Source: Talpa occidentalis (lineage: Eukaryota > Chordata > Mammalia > Eulipotyphla > Talpidae). Taken from it: a DNA stretch of 64,000 nt. Below are positions 24,042 to 34,912 of the stretch, one piece after another. Position 1 is the stretch's first letter. Each line of letters starts with the position of its first letter. The notes under the pieces were generated by a model. It was not told the DNA's origin, made no database searches, and saw nothing but the letters and a program-made list of their open reading frames with translations. The stretch spans positions 53,189,013-53,253,012 of the forward strand of contig NW_023601754.1 in assembly GCF_014898055.3 (NCBI RefSeq). Reading direction: 5' to 3'. The position numbers and the translations under genes were made by a program.

Positions 24042-25934
24042 AGTTCTGACCCAGGGCTGTGAAGATGCTGCGGGCGCATCTCCCAGGTGGGGATGTCCTG
24101 GACGTCCTGGGCTGTCTCGGGTCTGTGTCCTGTGCGCCAGGTGAGGTCGCGCGTCTACGTGCCTCAGACTAGGCGAGGACAAGAAGGCCGGGGAAGGACC
24201 GAGCCTCGGGAGACGCCGCGCAGGGAACCGACCACAGGGCAGAAAGGGGCCCGGCTGACCCGGCTGCTCCGGCTGGCCAGGCCGAGCCTTTCGGGCGGTG
24301 GACGGTCCGCGGGCCCTCCCCGCCCGCCCCGGCGCCGCTGTCCTCTGCCCGCTTCCCTTTGGCCTGGGGGGCCCTCGGGGGCCGTGCTGGGGAGGACAGG
24401 CCCCGGTGTCTCCCCTCATCAAGGGTCAGGGAGGATGTGGTGGCCAGAAGCTGAGGCCACGACCTTGCAGGGGGACATTCTCGGAGACAAGCCCTAACCT
24501 TCGGTGGCCGTGGCCCTCCTTGGGTCTGGGCTGTCCGGACTTGCTTGGACCAGCGGGACGCAGTGGCGCCTGGGCCCTACAGCCGTGGCCTGAAGGCTCT
24601 GCTGGCTCCTGGTCCCCCGAGCCCTGGGCAGGCTGCCCTGTGCAAAGGCCGGGGTGGGGGGCGCGGGCTCACCTGCGGGGCGCACTGCAGGAGCACCCCC
24701 GGGGGCCACCCAGCCCACCACAAGGGTGGGAACGAGCCTGGCGCTGCAGGCGGTGCAAGGGCAAGCCGGTCCTGGCAGCTGTTTGAAGGCCCCCCGCATG
24801 GGTTGCTTTTTCCGGCCACCCCCCAAAACTGGGTCCAGAAGTCAAACTGATCTCCTCTTGCCCTGAACAGCATGGCCTTACCTGCTCGGCCCCTCCATGC
24901 CCCTCTCCTTGGGCCAGAGGGTGCGGAAGGGGGCTGGCCTGCCAGGGCGAGGAGCTGGGGTGGGTGCTAGCATGTTTCATCTGTAACAGGGTCTGAGAGG
25001 GGCCGGGCACCCCGCCAGGGACCCAACCAGGAGCTCCCCCAGGCCCTGCGATGGCGGAAGGGGAAGCGGCTTGCGGGAACTCCCGGGCAGCCAGGCGGCC
25101 AGAGGCGGGGGGCGGCTGGGAAGGAGAATTCCGCCTGAAAGGTCAGGGCTGCCGCATTCCTGCTCCACGCTGCTCCCGCCGGCCTGCATAAAAGGCCCCC
25201 ATTCTTCTCGGGCACCCCTCGCCCGCACAGTGCCGGGTGCCAGGCAGGCGCGGGCACCGGGGAGAGGAGCCTGCTTTGCTCTCATCCTTTCCCGGCGGAC
25301 CGGTGGCCTCTGCGCAGGGTTGAGGGGCACCAGGCGGGGCAGAGCGGGGAGGAGGTGCGGGGACGTGTGTCGATGCCCCGAGCGTGGAGGGGCGGGGGCT
25401 GGAGCCAGCTGCTCGCCAGCCAGTCACGGCTTGGGGCAGCGCCGAGTGGCCGGCGATGGCCGTGCCCACCCTGCTGGCCTCTGCGGAGAGCGCCTGCGGG
25501 CCGGCTAACCGCTAGAGATACCCGTCGCGGGCTGCCCCCCGCTCCCCACGGAGTGGAGACATGTGGGTAAGGCGTGTGCTGGGGCTTCAGATCTGCCCAC
25601 GAGCCGGGGCCTGGGCCCCCAGCCCGCAGGTGCCCACGGACAGTGTGGCTGGACCACGGCAGGGGGCGCGCACAGGGCCCTGGTCCCCGCCGCTACTGGT
25701 GAAGCTCCCGCATAACTCTCCACCCCGTGACCCCGCGGCCTCTCTGGGCAGCCCCAGCATGTCCCCCCAGCCTCAGCGTCCTCACCTGTCAGGTGGACAC
25801 ACGTGCCCCGGCCTCGCGGGCTGTTGCGAAGATCCAGGAGAAGTCTTGGGGGCGACCAGCTTCAGGGCTAATATAGGGGCGCAGGGTGGGTGCTGCCCAA
25901 GTCTGGTGGGAGGCGGCGCTGAGCTGCTGGACCC

Positions 25935-26225
25935 CGCAGAGATCCGGGTTGCCAATTAGCAGGCCTCTCACCCAGATAAGCCCCAGCTCGGCCTGGCCCT
26001 CCGGTCTGGCACTTCATTGTTTACCATCTGCAGCGGCAGGGGCTGGGCCAGGCCCTAATGGCAGCCTGGGGGGGCCGCCCTTTGAAGAGGGTCTTTATGG
26101 TAATTGATGGTAATGGTGAGCCTGAGGCAGGGGACAGGTAGGGAGCCCCCCAGGAGATAATTGGATTAGCCTGGAAGACAAATTACTCTCGGCCCAAGCA
26201 AATCACTTTCAACCACAGGTAACAG
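25935..26225. promoter_or_regulatory. Candidate conserved enhancer C
   Basis: The densest motif cluster of the intergenic region. It has CAATTAG (25953), AGATAAG (25974), forkhead TGTTTAC next to E-box CATCTG (26018-26030), CDX-like TTTATGG running into TAATTGATGGTAATGG (26094-26116), AGATAATTGGATTAGC (26155-26170), CAAATTAC, octamer-like AGCAAATC, RUNX AACCACA (26211-26217) and CAGGTAACAGGTAA. It is AT-rich within GC-rich flanks and has no repeat signature. The target could be FGF4 or FGF19. Function is inferred. Confidence 0.5.
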
Positions 26226-26409
26226 GTAAGATCCCTGCAGAGCGGGCAGCCTGGGGAGCAGGTGTGGGGGCCCCCAGTGCTTGGGCCTGGACTGATCTTC
26301 GGCAAAGATGGGACTGGGCCGGCTGTGGGCACCCTGGGTCTCCTAGTGGCCCGTGCAACCCCACACGGGGAGGTGGGCACGCTCAGTAGTGAGGAGCGGC
26401 CTTGGTGGG

Positions 26410-26500
26410 GAGTGTGTGTGTGCATGTGTGTGCATGAGGGTGCGCGTGAGGGTGCAGGTGTGTGCACGGGCGCGTGACGAGTGTGTGCGTGTGGAGGGCA
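26410..26500 (+). repeat. Degenerate TG/GTGCG microsatellite
   Basis: A run of GTGTGTGTGCATGTGTGTGCATGAGGG-like units. Simple sequence, no function seen. Confidence 0.8.
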
Positions 26501-26844
26501 GCCCCCTGTCCCCTGCGCACAGAGGTAGATGGTGCCCCCCTCGCCAGACAAAGGTGCTCCCCGGAGCCCGAGGCCCGGGCCCAGGAGGCGGGCCCCAGGG
26601 CACTGGGGTTGCCTCTAACATGGCGGCCAGCTGGTCCCTCTGAGCCACAGGAGACCCGTGTCTGGGGACCCCTCCTTCCTGAGATGAAGTTGCACAGCTG
26701 CGGGGGGCAGAACGGGACCCCCTGAGAACACAGGTAGAGCCGGAATACCCGCCAATCCCACCAGCTGAAGGGAGAGCGCCCAGATGTGTGTACAGGGCGT
26801 CCCCGCCAAGGAAAAAGGTCCCAAGCCCTGCCGGATCGCAGCCA

Positions 26845-26950
26845 GGCTTGCTCAGTGGGCCTCAGTTTCCCCTTTGGAAAGAGTTTTTTTAGTTCCTTGC
26901 ATCCTTAACCGAGGGTGTGGGCAGCACACAGTAGGCGCACCGTGAGCACA
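26845..26950. repeat. MIR/L2-like fragment
   Basis: GTGGGCCTCAGTTTCCCC and GCAGCACACAGTAGGCGCA are hallmark phrases of old MIR/L2 elements. Diverged and short. Confidence 0.5.
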
Positions 26951-28309
26951 GAAGGGGGCTGCCCAGGCGTGGGAGCCGATGCGCGTGGCCCGTGGGGCCC
27001 CGGCCTGGGCTGGGAGCCAGGCTCCAGGTGCCCCGATACTGGGCTGGGAACGCCAAAGCCTCTTTGCTGCTGGCCTGGGGTCCTCAGCTCCAGCACCCAG
27101 GCAGGGTCCCCACCCCAGAGGCCCCCGACCTGTGGCCCTTGAGCCACCCCACCCTTCTCCCCGGGGAGTCCGGTCCCACCACCCTGCTCCAGGTCCTCTC
27201 CCCAGGGAGGCGGGGGGCCAAGGCCCATTGCAAGGTCGCCCTGAAGGGTGACCGTCCCCAAAGCCCCAGCATGTCCCCGGGGCCTCCCCGCTGCGGCCAT
27301 TTACGGAGTCAGGAGCCACCTCGAGGGCACCGCAACCTGGCCTGGTGCCAGTGGGCCCCAAAGTGCTTTACAACTGCTGGAGGCCCGAGGCCGGAGCTGC
27401 CGGGCAGCCCGGTGCCGCCATTTGGCACCCAGCTCGGGGCGGCGAGGACGCCTAGGCCCAGCCTCGTGAGGGTGGGAGCCCCGCCGTCCCTCGGGAGGGG
27501 AGCGGGCAGCCCTCACCCCGAGTTGTGCCGTCGGAGCCTCTGAGTGCTGGGCCCTGGCATGAAAGGGGGTGATCAAAGCTGGCGAGGGCTACGCCAACGG
27601 CGGCTCCAGGCCTGCGGCGAACGGCCCCGGCTTTACTAATGTGCCGCGGAGGGACCCGGGAGCCGCCCCGGGCACCGGCTGCACGGGGCGCCCGACACGG
27701 CGCTGTGCGCCTGACACGCAGCTTGGCTGGCGAGGTGAAGCCCCCGCCCGCAGCGAGAGTCGGAGGAGAGGGCCCCGCCTGGGCCCTGCGGCCCCCTGGC
27801 CCCCGCCCACACGTGAGCCCCCGCCTTCGCCAGCAGCGGCCGCGCCCGCGAGGGCCTGTCCGGTGTCGGGTGTCTGTGTGTCCATCTGTCCCGCGAGTTG
27901 CGCCCGTGGGTCTCCCTGGGGCCTGAGCACGCGTGCCGGGCTCTCCCCGCCCAGGGGCAGGGCCGGCTGCCGGGAGCCTGGGTCGGGGGTGGGGGCTCAG
28001 GGGGCTGCGGGGCGAGCGGGGCTTCAGCTGTGCATGGGGGTGCTCGCTGGTGGGCGGGTGGCGGGGGCGGCCACTTGGAAGGCGCCTCGGGGAGGGCCCC
28101 GCCGGGTGGTCGAGCTGTGGGGGAGCAGCACCCGCCACGGCGGGCATCACGCAGGGTGTTCCCGGGCATCCGTCCCTTTGTGTTACAGGTGGAGAGACCG
28201 AGGCCCGGAGAGGCCAGGGAGCGCTCAGCAGTCAAGGGCGGTCAGGCCTGGCTAGGGGGCCAGGCCTGAAATGTGGAGGGGCTTCCCTCCCCCTCTGGAA
28301 GAACCACAG

Positions 28310-28600
28310 GTGGCGGCCCCCAATTTGTCCCCTGCCATTAACAGCCCGACCTCTGAACCACACTGGGCGTCAAGGAATTAAGCAGAGAGATGCCACCTTT
28401 TGGGAGCTGACACCCCTATTCTTATTTAATTCCCCCCGCCCCCTCGGCCCCTCCAAGTGTCAGCTGGCAAACATCTGTCCTGTAAATCAAAGCGCTCTGG
28501 GGCTCCCCCGGCTTGACAGGTCTCCGAGAATTTCATGGGGCTCTTTGGAGAAGGCACCATCGGGAGCCGCGAAAGCATTTGAAGAAGTTAAAAGCCTCCC
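28310..28600. promoter_or_regulatory. Candidate conserved enhancer D
   Basis: Includes GGAATTAAGC, CTTATTTAATTCC, TGTCAGCTG (MEIS half-site overlapping an E-box, 28459-28466), the TCF/LEF site ATCAAAG (28486-28492) and a MEIS/PREP TTGACAG (28513-28519). The AT-rich and ordered motif content contrasts with the flanks. WNT/TCF and MEIS inputs would suit FGF4 or FGF19 control in limb or brain. That is inference. Confidence 0.4.
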
Positions 28601-28965
28601 TGGCCAACACACGGGGGCCGGGGGCCTGGCGGGGCCAGGGGTCAGCCTCGGGTGGCCGGGCTCGGGGCCCCGGTGGCTTGGGCCTGGCGAGGAGCCTGCT
28701 CGGGAGGCCGGCGCGGAGGCCGGGGATGGCCGGGGCGGCGGAGGTGGCAGCCGGGACGCGAGAGCAGCCACGGGCCGCCCGCCTGGGGCCGCCGATGCCG
28801 TGCAGAGGCCCCGCGTGGGCCTTCCCGGCTGACGGGACAGGCCGGCCCAGCCGACGTGGGACAAGGTTCGTGGGTGGCTTTGATGGCTCCTGTGGTGTGA
28901 CCGAGGCGGGCCCACCCGGGGCAGCAGACGCAGGTGGCCCCACGGGCGGGGACGAACGTGAGGCA

Positions 28966-29075
28966 GAGGACGATGCTCCCTCCCTCTGTGGTGCTCCCCC
29001 CTCTCCTGGTGCTCTCCCTTCCCTAGGCACCCTCCCCCCTCCAGGGGTCCCCCCTTCTCCAGGTGCGCCCTTTCA
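28966..29075 (+). repeat. Degenerate CT-rich minisatellite
   Basis: Repeated CTCC(C)TGGTGCTCCC-like units of about 17-19 bases in imperfect tandem. Simple repeat. Confidence 0.55.
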
Positions 29076-30090
29076 CGTATTTCACGGGGATTTGCTGATG
29101 TGCCCCCCGGGGTTGGGGGGGTGCTTGACCAGCTGCCTGGCAGGTGGGGAGTGAGGCCACAGAGCCCCGCGGGCCCGAGGGGTGGCGGGAGGAGAGTCCC
29201 AGGGCAACCAATGTGCAGAAGAAGCGGCATGGACGACCTCTCCTAGCCTCGGGGGCACATGGGCCTAACACCCTCCAAGCAGCCCCGGCCCAGAGGACCC
29301 TGCTGGCCCGTGCAGCCCCCACAGGTGCACGCGCCGGCCTCTGCTCCAGGACATGCAGGCTCAGCCGTCGCTACCCCCTGCTCTCGGTGGGGGTCGGGGT
29401 GCTGTGGGGGACAAGCACCGAGGACGGCACCAGCTGGTGCTCCCCGAGGGCAGGTGGACGTCACCTTGTTTGGGAAAGTCTCTGCCCATGAAATGAAGGG
29501 TCTCGGGTGAGCTCGTCCCTGGCACGGTCCCCTAAATCCAACAAGTGTCCTCATCAGACAGAGACAGAGACCCAGAGACGGGGAGTGCCAGTCGGGACAC
29601 AGCATGGTCCCTAGGAGGCACGCCCCAAGAAGACACCACAGAGCGGGACCTCACCCCCACATTCTCCTTGGCGCCGCCACCCTGTCCCGGCCAGGGCGTC
29701 TCCGGAGCCGCGCCGCCCGCTCTGGAGGACGGCTGGGGACGGCGACCTGGACATCCAGGGCGGGGGTGACAGACACCGTGCTAGCCCCATCTGCGGGGTC
29801 GGGGACGTCTGTCCACAGCCCTGGGCAGGGCCTGGCCTGCCACCCAGCCCAGCCCCCTCAGCCCGCTGCCCGGTCACGCCCCGGCCTGGGCGCCCTCCGC
29901 GGGTCGCTTTCTTTTTTGCGTGACATCCACATAACACAAAACCAGCCATGTAGAAGTGTACGGTTCAGTTACAAGTGTACGGTTCAGTGTGGCGTGGAGA
30001 ATAGTGATAACCACGCTTTTCTCGAGTTACCGAGCACCCGTCGGGCAGCCAGCCCCCACCCCAGCAGCACCCAGCTGCTCGGGCCTTTTG

Positions 30091-30625
30091 CTTCTTCTAA
30101 AGATTTTTAAAAATTGGGCCTCCCTTGGTGGCGCAGCGGTTGAGCACTGGGTTGCGAGGCTGCCCGCAGCCTCTGCAGCGCCGGTTCGATCCCTGGCCGC
30201 CGGCTGAGGGTCCCACATGGCGCGCAGACCTCTCCTGCCGCCCGCTGCTCCCCTCACCAGTGCACCTCCGTCCTTCTGCCTGTTCTGCTCCCCGCTCTGG
30301 CTCTGGTGAATCCTGTCACACACACACACACCCCACCCCTTGCGCATCTGGCCTGTACCCAGTGCTTGTACAAATAAATAAAAAAATCTTTAAAAAAAAA
30401 AAGATTTTTAAAAATTTATTTTTATGTTGAAGAGCTGAGGTATAGGCCAAAGGTGTACTGGGGGGAGAGGATTCCCCAGAGACAGGTGGATCCACTGAAA
30501 CCCACTGCGAGGGGACAGCGGGGAGACAGGAGAGGTCCGCTGCGCCCTGCGGGTAGCTCCCTGGCGGGGGACTAGCTTCACAGTGCTGAGACTTAGCCCC
30601 GGCGCCACCAGGGAGGCCCTGCTTA
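30091..30625 (-). repeat. tRNA-derived SINE (minus), split by a younger SINE
   Basis: Read on the minus strand, the element begins GGGCCTCCCTGGTGGCGCCG at about 30619 and runs leftward to an AAATTTTTAAAAATC-type tail at about 30403. The tail is interrupted by the plus-strand SINE at 30116-30399 and resumes at 30115-30091. Matching GGCCTTTT flanks (30082-30089 and 30626-30633) look like its own target duplication. Confidence 0.75.
30116..30399 (+). repeat. Young tRNA-derived SINE with perfect target duplication
   Basis: A full-length copy with head GGGCCTCCCTTGGTGGCGCA, B-box GGTTCGATCCC, an internal (CA)n and tail CAAATAAATAAAAAAATC. It is flanked by identical 17-base copies of AAAGATTTTTAAAAATT at 30099-30115 and 30400-30416. 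The perfect flanks and intact B-box mark a recent LINE-mediated insertion, here into the A/T-rich tail of an older SINE. Confidence 0.93.
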
Positions 30626-32082
30626 GGCCTTTTAACTATAAGGAACCCTGGGCGGGGGGGGGGTGTTCCTCTTTAAAAGGCATCATCGCTCCCTCCCTGG
30701 GTGCCCACGTGCTCTCTCCGCCAGGCCCTCACCCACCAGCCGGTGTCGCTGCCAGCTCTGCCCCGGCCTTTCCCCCGCAGAGCGGGGCAGCAGCTGGCTC
30801 TCCTGTGGCTGCAGGTCCGGGCAGCCGTGTTCAGAGGCCCCGGCGAACTCCTGAGCGGAGGCAGCCGATGGGGGGCGGGTCCTACGGGGGGAGAGTCCCC
30901 ATCCCCTCAGGCTGCTTCCCCGAGTCTGGATCTTCTGAATTGGCCTTGAACGGGTACGGCCTTGGCAATGAACCGGGCGCCATCAACTTTGTTGAGACGT
31001 AACTTAAAACGGAGACACCGCCTCTGCCGGGCACCGTTCAAACGAGGAGCCGCGGCAGCTGTCGCGGCCAGCTCACCCCGCCACCACCGAGCGAGGGGCG
31101 GGACGGTCCACCGGCGGCACCGTGGGCCCTTCGAGCCCCTCCCTGGCCGACCCCGTGGTCCCCGGCGCCACACCGTCACCCACTGGGCTTTGTCACTCTG
31201 GACTAGACTCGCCTGGTGCCCTGACAGCACAGTTCTTTCAGCGAAGGGCGCCGGAGCGTGGCCCTCGGCAGGTCAGAACAGTTGTCACCTCTGCCCCCCC
31301 CCCCCCCCAGGCCGGCGGCTCGGGATGAGCACCAATCCCCGTGATCAGGGCTGGGGTCTCCGGGTTCTCCCCCGAGCCCTGCGCATCGGGCCTCCCTTTG
31401 ACTGTGCTCTCAAGACAGGGAACCGAGGCACAGAGGAGTTGCCCGCTTCCACCCCGACGCTCCTGGGCTGGCAGGGTCGCCCCTTTGGGAATGACGATCT
31501 GCAAAGGAGGAAGATGGGTTTGCGCTGGGGGGGCGCGCAGCGCAGGTTCCAGCAGCGCCGCAGGGCGGAGCTCAGGGGCCCCGGGGACCAGCCGGCAGCC
31601 TTGGCCCTGCACCCCGGACTTCAGCCCCAGGCCCGGCCGCAGATCTCCCGTCTGATAAGGGTTTTCACCAACACCCAGCAGTGAAGGTCACTGCGCGCCG
31701 CTGGGCGGTGGGGCCGGGAGGGGGCTGCTTAGAAACGCGTGTCTGGGATGCCAAGCCCCAAGCGGGAAACTAGAAGCAGCACGTGGCTGCTCCGGCACAG
31801 CCCGCAGGGGAGTCTCGGCTGGGGCTGCGACGGGGACGAGCTCCTCTGGCGCGTCGGGAGCAGCCGGGAGGGCCCGGTGCGGAGACAGGGCTCAGGGCGG
31901 CTCGGAGGACCGCGGCTCACGCACGTCCAGCCCCCGCGGCCACCGGGCCTGGAGCCCGGCCCCGCTCCCAGCTCCCATGAACCGCCCCCCCCCCCCCGCG
32001 GTGTCTGCCCGCCCGAGGCCAGGCAGGCGCAGCCCGGAGGCTCTAGGCCGGCCCAGGCCTGCACGCGGGGGGCGTGTGTGGG

Positions 32083-32697
32083 TCGGGGCTGGGCTGCGGG
32101 GCTGGGCTGCGGGGCTGGGGCTGCGGGGCTGGGGCTGCGGGGCTGGGCTGCGGGGCTGGGGCTGCGGGGCTGGGGCTGCGGGGCTGGGCTGCGGGGCTGG
32201 GGCTGCGGGGCTGGGCTGCGGGGCTGGGGCTGCGGGCTGGGGCTGCGGGGCTGGGCTGCGGGGCTGGGGCTGCGGGGCTGGGCTGCGGGGCTGGGGCTGC
32301 GGGGCTGGGCTGCGGGGCTGGGGCTGCGGGCTGGGGCTGCGGGGCTGGGGCTGCGGGGCTGGGGCTGCGGGGCTGGGCTGCGGGGCTGGGGCTGCGGGCT
32401 GGGGCTGCGGGGCTGGGCTGCGGGCTGGGGCTGCGGGGCTGGGCTGCGGGCTGGGGCTGCGGGCTGGGGCTGCGGGGCTGGGCTGCGGGGCTGGGCTGCG
32501 GGCTGGGGCTGCAGAGCTGGGCTGCGGGGCTGGGGCTGCGGGGCTGGGCTGCGGGGCTGGGCTGCGGGCTGGGGCTGCGGGGCTGGGCTGCGGGGCTGGG
32601 CTGCGGGGCTGGGGCTGCAGAGCTGGGCTGCGGGGCTGGGGCTGCGGGGCTGGGCTGCGGGGCTGGGCTGCGGGGCTGGGCTGCGGGGCTGGGGCGG
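32083..32697 (+). repeat. GGGCTGC minisatellite (VNTR), about 0.6 kb
   Basis: A long uninterrupted array of GGGGCTGC and GGGCTG monomers forms a ~15-base GGGCTGCGGGGCTGG period with higher-order variation. A rare variant, GCTGCAGAGCTGGG, appears twice (near 32510 and 32615). The plus strand is guanine-rich with runs of three to five G, so it is a strong quadruplex candidate. Long open frames on both strands here are products of the repeat, not genes. Copy number is likely polymorphic and the assembly may be collapsed. Confidence 0.95.
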
Positions 32698-34448
32698 CTC
32701 CCCGGCCTGCCGCGGCGCCCCCTGCTGGCCGCCCCGCGTCCCCACCCCCGCGGCGGCCGCTCCCCCCACCGCAGGGCCCGGGCTGGGGACGCCGACCCCG
32801 CCCCCCCCCCCCCCCCCGCGCCCGCGCTCCGGGGGTCTGGCCGCCCCCAGCCCCCGGGTCCTCGCCCGGGGCGCGGATCAGCCGCGCGGGTCTCAGGCTC
32901 GGGAGCGCACGTGCGGGGGCCCCTCCGCCGCGTCCCGCCCGCGCGACCGCACCCCGAGGCCCCGGGCGAGGCTGCGGCGGGCAGAGGGGCGGCGTCGGGG
33001 GGCGGCGGGGATCCCCGGGAGCCCCCACCCGGGCCGCAGACGCGGGGACCCGAGTTTCCAAGCCGCGGGCCTGGGCGCAGACGCCGGGCCCCCCACTCAC
33101 GGGCTGCGGGCCCTGGGGGTGCTCCTCCGCTTTTCCCCGCGGGAGGGGTCCCCATTCGGCGTTTCACCAGGGCCGGGGTGCAGCCAGCCTCGCCTCGCCC
33201 TGAGGTCGGGGTCAGAGGTCACTCTCCTGCCCCGCCGTTGGGGAGGGGGAGGAGCCAGCGTCGGGGCTCCACTTGGGGCTCGGCGGCTGCCCCCCCAGCG
33301 CCCGCAGCCCTCTGGGGGCTCTAAAGCGAGAGCCGCGGGGGGCGTAACCGAGTGAACAGGAGCCGCGGTCGGTTTAAAGCCACGGGGGGGGCTCGGGGGG
33401 GTAATGGGATTTCGCGGGCGCCGCTCGGGGTGCCCTCGTCAGGCGCCCCCCGGCGACCGTCCCGCGGGCGCCGTCGTGGGCCCCGCCCTGAACGCGGCCT
33501 CGGCTCGTGGACACCCACCCGGCTGGGCCCGGCCCCCCGCGCTCCCGCCGCCGCCCCCCGCTCCGGCCGCGCCCCGGGCGGGGGGCCTCGGGGGCCCGGG
33601 CGGGGGGCCTCGGGGGCCTGAGGGACGGATCCCGCCCGGCCGCAGCCGGGACCCCCCTTGCTCCAGGCCCGCGGCGGCGTCAAGGAAGCCCCCCGTTTGC
33701 AGAGCCGCCCCCGCGGCAGCCCCGTCTCCCAGAGGTGCCCCCGGGCCCAGCAGCCCCTCCCCGCCAGGTAGGGCGCCCCCGCCGCCGGGTCCCGCCGAGG
33801 CGCGCTCGGCACCGGGTCAGAACCCGCGCGGGGCGCAGGGCCGAGGCCCGGGCGGGGGCGCCATCTAGCGCTCGCCCCGCGCCCCGCGCCCCATTGTCTC
33901 CGCGGGCGGAGAGCGCGCCCGGCACCCCGTCGGGGCGCAATTTACCAGAAGAAAAGGGGCAGGGGGCGGGGCCGCGGGGAGGAAAGCCCGAGAAAATGGC
34001 CTCCGGGAGATGCTGATGGACGGCTTCGCGTCTGGAGACGAGGCGGGGGGCCTTCTCGGGCGGGGGTGGCCCCGAAGCCGCGGCCGGGCTTTCCCGGGCT
34101 GGAACCGAGGGGCGCAACACTTGGTGCCCCCTAACTCTGGCCCCAGGGTTCCTGCCCCCCGCCCCAGCGAGCCCCCCGCGAGGCGCGCACGCCCTAAGGG
34201 GGCCGCGGCCGGGGGACGGGCCCCCGTCGCCTCTTCACCGCTTCATAAACTCAGCCTCGCTCTGCGGGGAGCGCCCCGGCCCCGGCCGCCTCCGCGGGGC
34301 CGGGGCGCTCCTGCCCCTCCCGCGCGCGGGGCCTCCCCCGCCCCCCACCCCGGTCCCGGCGGCCGGGGCGGGGTCACCCGGGCGCGGCCCGCGGAGGGGG
34401 CTGGGGTCGGGGCGGGGTGTGAGTGGGTGTGTCCCGGGGGCGGAGGCC

Positions 34449-34457
34449 TGATGCAAT
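34449..34457 (+). promoter_or_regulatory. CARE/AARE-type ATF4 site in the FGF19 promoter
   Basis: TGATGCAAT matches the C/EBP-ATF response element consensus exactly and lies 59 bases upstream of the TATA box. FGF19 is a known target of ATF4 during ER and amino-acid stress. The placement here supports direct control, but binding is inferred. Confidence 0.55.
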
Positions 34458-34515
34458 CCCGATAAGACACGCTCGGGTGTCGCGGGCACCCACCCGCCGG
34501 GCCGGGGCGACGCGC

Positions 34516-34522
34516 TATATAA
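34516..34522 (+). promoter_or_regulatory. FGF19 TATA box
   Basis: TATATAA, embedded in GC-rich sequence 153 bases upstream of the FGF19 ATG. The predicted start site is near 34545-34550, giving a leader of about 125-130 nucleotides with no upstream ATG. Confidence 0.85.
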
Positions 34523-34674
34523 GGTCGCGGGCCGGGCCCGCCGCGCCGTCGGAGCAGGAGCGCCGCGCCCGGAGCGCACGCTTGGCGGCTGAGTGGCGGC
34601 CGCGCGCCTCGCCACGCTCTGCCCCGCGCGCCCCAGCTGCCGCCCGAACTTCGCCCCAGCCCTCCGGAGGTGCC

Positions 34675-34912
34675 ATGCGGAGCGCGCCGAGCCGGGGCGT
34701 CGCGGCCCGCGCCCTGGTCCTGGCCGGCCTCTGGCTGGCCGCCGCCGGGCGGCCCCTGTCCTCGGACGCCGGGCCGCACGTGCGCTACGGCTGGGGCGAG
34801 CCCGTGCGCCTGCGGCACCTGTACGCCGCGGGGCCCCCGGGGCTCTCCAGCTGCTTCCTCCGCATCCGCCCCGAGGGCGCAGTGGACTGCGCGCGGGGCC
34901 AGAGCGCGCACA
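34675..34912 (+). CDS. FGF19: FGF19 coding exon 1
   Basis: Encodes residues 1-79 plus one base of Ser80. It ends ...GCG CAC A before the donor GTGAGT at 34913 (phase 1), the same phase as FGF4 exon 1. Confidence 0.96.

Larger units (their letters stand above)
12921..32080. other. FGF4-FGF19 intergenic region
   Basis: No gene is supported here. Most open frames are by-products of high GC. Against that background several short AT-rich islands stand out (14480-14715, 21470-21545, 22000-22480, 25940-26225, 28310-28600). They contain clustered homeodomain, SOX, forkhead, GATA and TCF motifs and are listed separately. The rest is ordinary unique sequence with MIR/L2-like fragments, microsatellites and one nested SINE pair. 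Confidence 0.7.

Noticed and set aside
31739..33355. A 538-codon plus-strand frame and overlapping minus-strand frames of 346-402 codons
   Set aside because: They run through the GGGCTGC minisatellite. Their repeated GLRGWGCGA or SPAAQPRSP-type proteins are read-outs of the tandem repeat in several frames on both strands, with no domain or splice context.
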